Positions 55,884 to 64,000 of a DNA stretch of 64,000 nucleotides are shown here, one piece after another. The position numbers were made by a program, and so were the translations under genes. The DNA is taken from NCBI RefSeq assembly GCF_032854445.1, contig NC_088307.1, positions 30,035,636 through 30,099,635 of the forward strand, written 5' to 3'. The DNA is from Liolophura sinensis. Lineage: Eukaryota; Mollusca; Polyplacophora; Chitonida; Chitonidae. The first letter of the stretch is position 1. Every line of letters begins with the position of its first letter. Below the pieces are notes generated by a model. The model did not search any database. It had not been told where the DNA came from and saw nothing but the letters and a program-made list of their open reading frames with translations.

Positions 55884-56015
55884 GCCAGGAGATGGGGCTG
55901 GGAGCCCCTATTTGCCAGGGGGAGGCTGTTCAGGGAATGGGGGTTGGGAGCCTCTATTTGTTATGGGGAGGGCCCAAGTGGAGGGTGCGCCAGAACCTAT
56001 ACTCTGTATACTACT
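55884..56015. repeat. Polinton right inverted terminal repeat
   Basis: Complement of the left repeat, ending CCTATACTCTGTATACTACT at 56015, so the element ends are AG...CT. Immediately inside it (about 55806-55880) is a second, diverged copy of the outer TIR sequence in the same orientation. Confidence 0.95.
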
Positions 56016-57055
56016 TAAGGCTGAAAACTACTTATACCAGGGCAGGGAATGGCATAAATGAAAATTACATGTACCAGGGCAGGGTTGTGGTAAAGTTGAA
56101 AACTACAGACACCAGGACAGGGTTGTGGAAAGGTTAAAAATTACATGTACCAAGGCACTAGTGTGGTAAGGTTACAAACTAAATGTACCAGGGCAGAGGT
56201 GTGGTAAGGCTTAAAAATATATGAACCAGGCTAGAGTGTGATAAAGTTAAAAACTACATGTACAGGTGCAGGGGTGTGGTAGGGATAAAAACTATATGTA
56301 CCAGGGCAGGTGTGTGGTAAGGCTGAAAACTACATGTGAAGGGGCAGGGGTGTGTTAAGGATGAAAACTACAGGTACCAGGGCAGGGGTGTGGTATGGTT
56401 AAAATCTACATATACCAGATCAGGGATGTGTAACGGTTGAAAACTTTGTTTATAAAGGCACGGCAGGTTGAGGTAAAGTTAAAAACTCCATGTACCAGGC
56501 CAGAGGTGTAGCAAGGTTAAAAACTATATGTACCGCTGCAGGGGTGAAGTAAAGTTAAAAACTACATCTACCAGGGCAGGGTTAAAGTCTACATATACCA
56601 GGGCAGGTGTGCTGTAAGACTGAAAACCACATGTACCAGGGAAGAAGTTGGTAAGGCTGAAAACTACATATGCCAAAGCAGGGATTGGTAAGACTAAAAA
56701 CTACATATACCAGGGTAGGGGATGGTAAGAATAAAAACTACATATAACAGAGCAGGGGTTGGTAAGACTGAAAACTACATAATCCAGGGCAGGGGATGAT
56801 AAGACTGAAAACTACATGTACCAGGACAGGGGTGTTGTAAGGTTAAGAACTACATTCACCAGGGCAGGAGTGTGGAAAAGTTAAAAATTACATGTACTAG
56901 GGCACTAAAGTGGTAAGGTTAAAAACTACATGTACCAGGGCAGAGGTGTGGTAAAGCTAAAAAGTATATAGAACAGGCTGGGGTCTGGTAAAGTTAAAAA
57001 CTACATGTACTGATGCAGGGGTGTGGTAGGGATGAAAACTATATATACCAGAGCA
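56016..57055. repeat. Minisatellite of about 37 bp, right arm
   Basis: The same unit as at 36205-39119 (GAAAACTACATGTACCAGGG...GTGTGGTAAGG), continuing directly from the TAAGG target duplication. About 28 units. The right edge at about 57055 is the insertion point of the LINE tail. Confidence 0.92.
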
Positions 57056-59529
57056 AGAGTGAATGAGTGAGTGAAAGTTTTAACATCACTTTTAACAATA
57101 ATTCAGTTTTCTCCCGACAATAAAACGCCAAGTAGTCGATCTACTACGGATAATTCATTGACTATTCAGTCAAAAAAGGACACCAGAAGTCACATAATAA
57201 ACACAGACGGTAGTTTAAAATCACAGCTTTCCTGCAATACCAATGGTAGAGAGAAAATCAAAAATAGTATTACTTTCTGCAGAATTGAAAAGTTCTTAAA
57301 GAGAGCTCACGTGATGAAAGGAATCTCGTACAAGAGTAAAGTTGCCACAGTCAAGCAATATGTGCTTGACTGTGAACCGTTGATCACCAGCAAAGCAATG
57401 AGGAGCATTTTCTCCTTTCAACAAATACCCATGCGTACCACGTGTGTGACCAATACGACACCTCCTCAAAATACAAGAGCAGAGACGATGCCGTGAAAGA
57501 GAAGGTGCTGGACCAACAAACTGCATGATATTCGTCTGGTCATCCAATTGAGCCTGTAACAAGCGCTTGATATTGGAGCAAATAAGTGAACGCAAATCCG
57601 AATATGGAACGTCAGTTTGGGTAGTAACGGAGTGCAGAGCCGCCTTCGCGGCTTCATCTGCAGCAGTATTCCCAGGGATACCCATATGCGCGGGCACCCA
57701 ACAAAAGACAATGATAAAATCTTCCTTAAGTCGTTTAAACATCTCCCTGACAGACAGAATGTCTGGATGTACAGGCGAACTAGCCTGAATTGCCTGGAGG
57801 CAGGAAAGGGAGTCAGAACAGATGAGAAATCTGCTACCTCCTAGCTCTGGAATGGACCGAAATGCGCACAAAATTGCCTTGGCTTCCGCAGTAAATACAG
57901 AACAGGAATTTGGAAACCGAGTTGAAATGGTTCTGTGCCCAAGGACAGCGGCAGAAGCCACGCCATCATCATTCTTGGAACCGTCAGTGAATATACGATG
58001 ATAAAATGGATACTTTGAACACATATTACTAAACTCCTGTTGGTATACTAAAGGGTTGGTGGAAGATTTCTTCAGGGAGGAGAGCGAGGTATCAACCTGA
58101 GGCTCAGGACATAACCACGGTGGATCTTCCCGGATGCGTATGGGGGTGACAGTATCCAGCCCAAGACCAGCTGCTTGCACATGTTCCTGGATGCGGACAC
58201 CCAGTGGAGGAACAATGGATGGCTTCTGAGCATATAAGTCTTCAAATTCCGGATGGAAGACACAATCAAAGGCTGGGTTGGATGGATTGACTCTAAGCTT
58301 GGTGATATACTGTCAGGATAGTTTAGTTCTTCGAAGCTCCAGGGGAGGCTCGTTTGCCTCAACATACAGACTCTCCACAGGGGAGGTACGGAAAGCACCT
58401 AAGCACCACCGTAGGGCCTGGTGATGTACAGTATTGAGTTTCTTCAAGTGGGAGTCTGACGCACCTCAATAAACACTGCAGGCATAGTCTAGCTTAGAAC
58501 GAATCAGTGCTCGATAGAGCTGTAGTAGGGTTTCATGACCCCCTCCCCATCGAGCACTAGAGACAACCTTCAAAATATCAAGCGCCTTTAGGCATCTGGC
58601 TCTAAGATAATTAATGTGAGATTTAAATGTAAGGTGCTTATCGAAGATCACCCCGAGGAATTTTGCCACTGGCACAACCTTGATGGGAACCCATCTTAAA
58701 ATACCATGGGGTCTTCATGGGGGAAGTACTTATGACAAAAGTGTACACAGTTAGTCTTCGACTTGGAGAACTTAAATCCGTTCTCCATTACCCAGGCATG
58801 GATTTTGTTAAGGCAAATCTGCAGCTGTCTCTCAATAGTGTGCTTACCTTTGCCTCGACAGGAGATACCAAGATCGTCCACAAAAAGGGACGCATTCATA
58901 CTAGGAGATAAAACTCTGGCAAGGCTATTAATCTTAATGCTAAAGAGAGTAACTGATAAAATGCTGCCTTGAGGAACCCCCTGATCTTGTTCAAAGTAGT
59001 CAGATAGGGTAACCCCAACCCGAACTTAGAAGTGACGATGGTCTAAGAATTTACGAATAAAGTCAGGAAGCCGACCTCTAAGTCCAAATCCATGCATATC
59101 TTTCATAATGCCATATTTCCAAGTAGTGTCATATGCCTTTTCCACATCAAAAAAGAAAGATACGACATGGTCACGATTAACGATACCGTTCTTAATAAAG
59201 GATTCTAGACGAACAGGATGATCAACAGTTGTGCGATTCTTTCAAAATCCACATTGAATGTCGGTTATCAACTCATTGGTCTCCAAAAACCAGATTAAGC
59301 GATCGTTAATCATCCTCTCCATAGTGTTGCATACACAACTGGTTAAGGAAATAGGACAATAGTTATTTGGATCAGTAGAATCCTTTCCGGGCTGTGGGAT
59401 GGGGACAATAATAGCGTTTTGCCATGAGGCAGGAAAATTCCCGGAAATCCAAATGGTATAAAAATTTCCAAGAAGCACCCTCAAGGAAGATTCTGGAAGG
59501 TGTCGTAAAAGCTGATAGTGGATATCATC
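57056..59529 (-). mobile_element. Non-LTR retrotransposon (LINE) with RNase H, 5' part missing
   Basis: On the minus strand the 3' end is a simple-repeat tail (complement of GAATGAGTGAGTGAAAG at 57061) next to the minisatellite. The 3' untranslated part runs to 57296. Reverse transcriptase and RNase H fragments follow to about 59529, where BEL/Pao LTR sequence replaces it. The rest of the LINE may lie beyond the window. RNase H after RT plus the tail suggest the I/Nimb-like group. Confidence 0.85.
57296..59529 (-). pseudogene. LINE ORF2 remnant: reverse transcriptase plus RNase H
   Basis: From the right: DDIHYQLLRHLPE and SWQNAIIVPIPQPGKDSTDP then NNYCPISLTSCVCNTMERMI (RT fingers, 59484-59242); after damaged sequence, SLFVDDLGISCRGKGKHTIE (motif C, F-V-D-D, 58899-58696); a thumb region with AKFLGVIFDKHLTFKSHI and YRALIRSKLDYACSVY (58675-58466); then 58180-57296 with the RNase H residues IFTDGSKND (D), FTAEAKAI (E), ICSDSLSCL (D) and NTAADEAAK (D). 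A C-terminal zinc-knuckle-like segment has CRIGHTRGTHGYLL, NAPHC and KHILLDC. Frameshifts and stops separate the pieces, so it is inactive. The RNase H part reads open for 294 codons. Confidence 0.9.
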
Positions 59530-60246
59530 TGTGGTACGGATAATGCGATAAACGACTCGTATTGACGTCAGCGGAGATTTTTTTTGGAACTATATTTTCA
59601 CATAAAATGTGGCCATACAATGTTGTTCTGCAAGAAACAAAATATAAACATTACAGTTACACTGATCACAATTTTCTCTGTGCGTAGTATATATCACTCG
59701 ATATAACTCTATAACTTTACATTACTGAGTGTGTTATGTCTCCATCATTACACTTAGTCTGGCTTTACGCCCCCCCCCCCCCCAGTGGTGGGGCAATATT
59801 CATTCCAACTCATTTAACCACATAAACAGTAATTAACAGCATAGTTCTTCAGTGCATACATAAGTTCAGAGCAAATACAAATTAACTGAGGTTAGGCTTA
59901 AAACCATATCACATCAAAACATGTCAATAACCAATCTTCGGCTACACCGTTTGTCATATGAACACAAGTCTGTCAGTGGAGTGTCCATTTGTCGTTACTT
60001 TTGAATGTTCGCTTGTATAAACTTATCAAAACATCGTAATATTTACCACCACGTTAAGCAGACATTTTGATGTGTACTCTACCTGAAGAGTAAATCTCCC
60101 TGGCGTGGATGTACAAATGGATGCTTCAAATAATCACAGAAAATAACGTGTGACCTTCGCTTATGGATGTAAAATCTGCTTCTAACGCAAGAGCAAACAA
60201 AGGACAATAACTGCTGCTTGATATGCTGTAGCTAGTATATCTAACA
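59530..60246 (-). repeat. Putative 3' LTR of the BEL/Pao element
   Basis: On the minus strand a purine tract (CCCCGGGAGGG) is followed by TGTTAGATATACTAGC at 60246, the expected start of an LTR. The other end is placed at 59530, where minus-strand CCGTACCACA (CA end) meets LINE coding sequence. Length about 717 bp. It contains a C homopolymer at about 59770-59784. The partner LTR is outside the window, so both ends are inferred from TG...CA and the LINE junction. Confidence 0.6.
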
Positions 60247-60282
60247 AACCCTCCCGGGGCGAACAAAGTGTTTGTCTCTGGG

Positions 60283-63200
60283 CTAATCTTGCTCTAGGAT
60301 AGGACAACACTTCTGTACGGAACGCTTGTGCTCCCAGTACTGTGTTTTGACTTTAACATTACGAACAATTCTATCCTGGCCTTGATAGGTTTCAACAATA
60401 CGTCCCAAGTTCCATTTACCACGTGGAACGTTGATCTCTGTCAACAAGACAATGTCATCCACTTGGAGTTGTCTCCCTTTCCTCTGCCACTTGGATCTCT
60501 TTGTTAAGGTAGGAATGTACTCATGGACAAACCGTTTCCAAAACTGTTGCACTAACATCTGCACGAACTCGAATCTCTTGCGAAGGTTTCTTGTTTCCTG
60601 GAAAGGTCCTTGAGGAACTGCAGGCGTGGTCTGCCCAGCACAAAGTGATTTGGTGTAAGAGGCTGAAGGTCATTCGGGTTATTCGGCGTAAATCCTATTG
60701 GTCTCGAATTCACCAAAGATTGGACTTCGGTGAACACTGTTGCCATTTCATTCCAAGTTAAAACTTGCTTTCCAACAGCTACTTGTAATGCTCTCTTTAT
60801 CTGTCTCATGAGGCTTTCATAGAACCCTCCTTGGTGTGGGCTTAATGGAGTAATAAATTTCCATTTGACTCCATGCAACGACGCAAAGTCCATGAGCTGC
60901 CTTCGTCCTTCATTGACCAAAGCCTTCAGCTCTTTTTGTGCTCCAGTAAATGACGTTCCGTTGTCGGAGATGATGGTGTGTGGCCATCCATGATGAGATA
61001 AAAAATCTGCGTAAAGCTTGTAGAAACGCTTCAGTGGACAAATTGTCCACAATTTCCAGGTGTACTGCTCTGCTAGTCGCACAAGTAAATATAGCTCCCC
61101 ACGCCTTCTTGGACTGGTTTTTTCCGTACTTCAAGAAAAACCGGCCAAATAAGTCAACACCTGTCACTGAGAAAGGTGGTTCGAAGGGGCGAAGTCTGTC
61201 AGAAGGTAAATCGCCCATCAATGTCGAATGAGGCGGCTGTCGAAGTTTTCTGCACATGGTGCACTTGCTGACGATGTTCTTTGCAATCTGTCGTCCTCGG
61301 AGAATCCAAAATTCCCGACGTGAATCGCATAAGGTTCTCTCTGTTCCCGCATGACAGGATTTGGCATGAAAATCTCGCATAATCAGCTTTAAAATATGAT
61401 GATCTGATGGAAGCAGTATTGGATGTACACTCTCGTAAGGTAATTGAGATTTCTTCAGTCGACCACCAACTCTGATGATGTCACTCGTGACGAAATGATT
61501 CAAATCAAGAAGTCTGGTTTTCCAGTCATCCATATATTGTTGTGCCTCTTTAATCCAGTAAAGTCTTGCCTCTTCTACTTCTGAACTATGCAACGGGCCG
61601 TCCAGACGGTCTTGTGATCTTCGCCGAATGTTATGGATAAATCTAAAGCAGTATGACGTCACACGCAACAGGCGCTGCCAACTGGAAAATCTCTCTGCAT
61701 CGACCACGGGTTCCTTCTTCTGAACAACACAAATATATTTAACAGTTTTGCACTCTGTGTCCACTTTTACGGTCTGTGATGGTTCAGTCGGCCATATATC
61801 TTTGTCCTCTTTCAGAAATGATGGTCCATGCATCCATCGACCGTTGATGTCTGCAGTTGCTATTCCTCTACTGATGTCATCTGCAGGGTTGAGATGTGTC
61901 GGTACATATCTCCAGTGTTCTGGGCTCCATGTGCCTTGAATTTCTGCCACACGCACTCCTACGAAGGGCTTCATATTGATGGATTCTGTGCGTAACCAAT
62001 GCAATACGATTTGCGCATCTGTCCACAAAGTCACAGAAGATGGCTTGACCTTGAACTCATCCCAAATGGTCTTTGCTAGACGTGAAGCTATTAGCGCCGC
62101 CATTAGCTCTAATCGTGGGATCGTTGTGTGATGTAACGGCGCAACTCTTGCCTTGGCTGAAATCAGTTGAACTGTCGATCATCTTAGGGTCTTCCATTTC
62201 AAATAAGCGGTCGCTCCATATGCGTTTTTACTTGCGTCCGAAAACACATGCATCTCTGACGCGCCATGAGCATCTTCTGGTTTAAGGCATCTTGGAAACT
62301 CCATTGCGTTAAGATCCTCAATGTCACTGAACAGTTTTTCCCATAGATCAACCATTTCACAAGGTAGTTCATCATCCCAGCCATACGTTTTGTTCCTCCA
62401 AATGTCTTGCATGTCTACTCTAGCTTTGATTGTGACACATGAAGCTAATCCTAAAGGATCATAAAGAGTGGACATCTTAGAAAGAATGTTTCTCTTGGTG
62501 AACTTCTTCGGGTGTAACGATTTCACAGCAAACTTCAGAACGTCGGTTTCTGGATTCCAAACAACTTCCAACGTCTTTACATCCTGGTCGTTCAGGTTTT
62601 TCTCTTTTCCAGACTCAGACGGATGATTAGGAGTTGGTGTGTCTGGCTCATTCGGTTTCACGTTGTCTGGCGGTCTTTCAGGTCTGCTCCTCTCTAGTCT
62701 GTTCTTGACTGATGTTGGCGAAACAAACCACTCTTTGATCTTGAAACTTCCTGTGTCCAATGCCTCGGTGCTCCTCAGCAATTCGAAGAAGAACGTAGCT
62801 GGCCATATGTGGTGACGGTTTCGCGCCAAAAGTGACACGTAACAGTCTGTAAACTGTAGGCTCTCGTGCGATGTCAAGATCTCTCCATAAATATCTCTGG
62901 AGATGGGTTTCTTCCTCTGGAAGACAAACTTGCAAGTACATCTTAGAAATGTCACCTGCGAATCCTACTGCGTCCTCTCTGAATCAAAACAAAACTCCTA
63001 GGAGGTTTCCTATCAGACAAGGTCCCTTGTACAGGAATGGGTTTAACGATGTCCCCTTGTACGTACTTGCAGGGTCGAACACTACTCCCAGGGGTGTGCT
63101 TGCCTTGTCTGGTCTATACACGCCATGATGTGGTAAATATATAGTTCACCGGTTTGATGTTAGACTCGTTCCCAGTTACAGGACAAGACCAGCCATTTTT

Positions 63201-63996
63201 CTCATAATCCGATATGGCATCTGAATACATTTTGGCCTTCTCTGGGTTTTTCAGCAGCGACTTCTCCAAAGATTTAAGTCTTTTCTTTGCCAAAGGATAG
63301 TTGTCTGGTAGATCAGCAGGGTTTTTCTTCCACGGTAATCCTATGGTGTAGCGATCTCCTTTTTTCACGCAGGATGCTTCCAGTAGATCTAATGCTCGTT
63401 TGTTGTCTCGTGACATAGTCGATCATGGACAGTCACAGTCTGGGGTTTGAATTCCCAAGGCTTCGAAATCATAGAATTGTTTCATGTCGATCTTCTGTAC
63501 TAGGTTGACGAACAAACTGATGGTGAAATATCCTGATTTGAACCCATAATGTACCATCCAAGTGGTGTCCGCTTGGCTACAGGCTGATATGGCAAACCTT
63601 GACGTACTTCACTTTCCACATGTAGGTGACTGTAATGTACTCCTAAGATTAAATCTGCTGGTCCGGCTTTGTGTGGGTAATCTAGACCTGACAAGTGAGG
63701 AAATGTCCTTAACCATGTTGTATCCAACGCTGGGACGCTAATCATAGTTCGATCCACTTCATGAGCTTCTACAGCATGCTCCTCACCACCACACAATGGA
63801 GAAATCCAAAACTTTAACCTACGGCTATGCGGTTGGTCAACTTGCTCCCCTTCAACTACTGATAGGCTCAGTCCTTCTCGTTTACCCCTGCAGGCCTAGT
63901 AAGTTAGCAAAGTCTCTCCTTATTATGGTGGTTCCTGCTCCGCTATCCACCAATATGTTTCCCTCTCTGATTCTCCCATTTGTAGAACGGAACTGA
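60283..63996 (-). pseudogene. pol: BEL/Pao polyprotein (protease, RT, RNase H, integrase), broken
   Basis: Reading leftward from the window edge: retropepsin-like ILVDSGAGTTIIRR (63930s), then GPADLILGVHYSHLHVES (63796-63500), a helical pre-RT segment (63416-63114), HHGVYRPDKASTPLGVVFDP and VGFAGDISKMYLQV (RT motif A, with a stop just before), TFGAKPSPHMASYVLLRIAE (motif B), then SLHPKKFTKRNILSKMSTLY and DPLGLASCVTIKARV. 62103-60910 holds Pao RNase H (LWTDAQIVLHWLRT, HLNPADDISRG), the integrase zinc finger (FHAKSCHAGTERTL, CTMCRKLRQ) and VTGVDLFGRF (D). After a frameshift come IISDNGTSFTGAQKEL (D) and GGFYESLMRQIKRAL (E), then the DUF5641-type end (VDDIVLLTEINVPRGKWNLG). Inactive through several frameshifts. 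Confidence 0.93.
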
Positions 63997-64000
63997 ACTG

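Larger units (their letters stand above)
39115..56020. mobile_element. Maverick/Polinton-type virus-like element, 16.9 kb, between TAAGG target repeats
   Basis: Element proper 39120-56015, flanked by TAAGG at 39115-39119 and 56016-56020. The flanks join as one continuous 37-bp repeat unit, confirming insertion into that array. Contents: inverted terminal repeats, protein-primed-type DNA polymerase B, retroviral-type integrase, packaging ATPase, capsid candidate and about ten small genes in divergent blocks, the diagnostic set of Polintons and related integrating viruses. Coding DNA (39.3-52.4 kb) is clearly GC-richer than the surroundings. 52.5-55.8 kb is AT-rich and hosts a nested Tc1. Polintons usually make 6-bp duplications; only 5 bp match here. 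Many genes are broken, so this copy is a fossil. No adenain-like cysteine protease was recognised. Confidence 0.93.
59530..64000 (-). mobile_element. BEL/Pao LTR retrotransposon, continues past the right edge
   Basis: 3' LTR, polypurine tract and most of pol are present on the minus strand. Gag and the 5' LTR would lie to the right of the window. It interrupts the LINE at about 59529, so it is younger than the LINE insertion. Confidence 0.88.

Overview
This window looks like repeat-rich nuclear DNA from a marine invertebrate, most likely a mollusc and probably a gastropod. That is inferred from the transposon mix: several copies of a tRNA-headed SINE, a RNase H-bearing LINE with a GAGTGAGTGA-type tail, BEL/Pao, Tc1, piggyBac and Polinton elements. 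I see no bacterial operons and no convincing host protein-coding gene. Almost every recognisable coding stretch belongs to a mobile element, and most are broken.

Layout. 1-1.54 kb: decayed piggyBac transposase (minus strand). 3.1-28.05 kb: a family of 34-bp tandem repeats in three subfamilies. Subfamilies A and B are split by a Tc1 element (4453-5991). Subfamily C is an 18-kb array with higher-order repeats of about 2.6 kb and a separate duplication with a 3,891-bp offset. A SINE and short repeats lie between B and C. 28-36 kb: AT-rich non-coding DNA with a decayed Ty3/Gypsy integrase fragment, three SINE copies, a SINE head, a perfect hairpin and small tandem duplications. 36.2-39.1 kb and 56.0-57.05 kb: one array of a different repeat (about 37 bp) split by a large insertion.

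The insertion at 39120-56015 (16.9 kb) is the centre of interest. It is a Maverick/Polinton-type, virus-like transposon with inverted terminal repeats of about 132 bp (about 96% identical, AG...CT ends) flanked by the direct repeat TAAGG. It carries a protein-primed-type family B DNA polymerase with an HNH-like zinc module, a truncated retroviral-type integrase, a packaging-type ATPase, a candidate major capsid protein and about ten small putative virion or membrane proteins. Genes are closely packed, often overlapping, and arranged in divergent blocks. An 18-bp palindrome lies between the divergent capsid block and the plus-strand block. The polymerase, integrase, ATPase, capsid candidate and some others carry stops or frameshifts, so this copy is inactive, but several structural ORFs are intact. 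A second Tc1-like element (1.66 kb, one in-frame stop in its transposase) is nested in its right part.

57.06-64 kb: a LINE remnant (RT and RNase H, minus strand) sits at the edge of the 37-bp array. It is interrupted by a BEL/Pao LTR retrotransposon (minus strand) that runs off the right end. The window is therefore a stack of insertions: satellite, then Polinton, then Tc1 in one branch, and satellite, then LINE, then BEL/Pao in the other.
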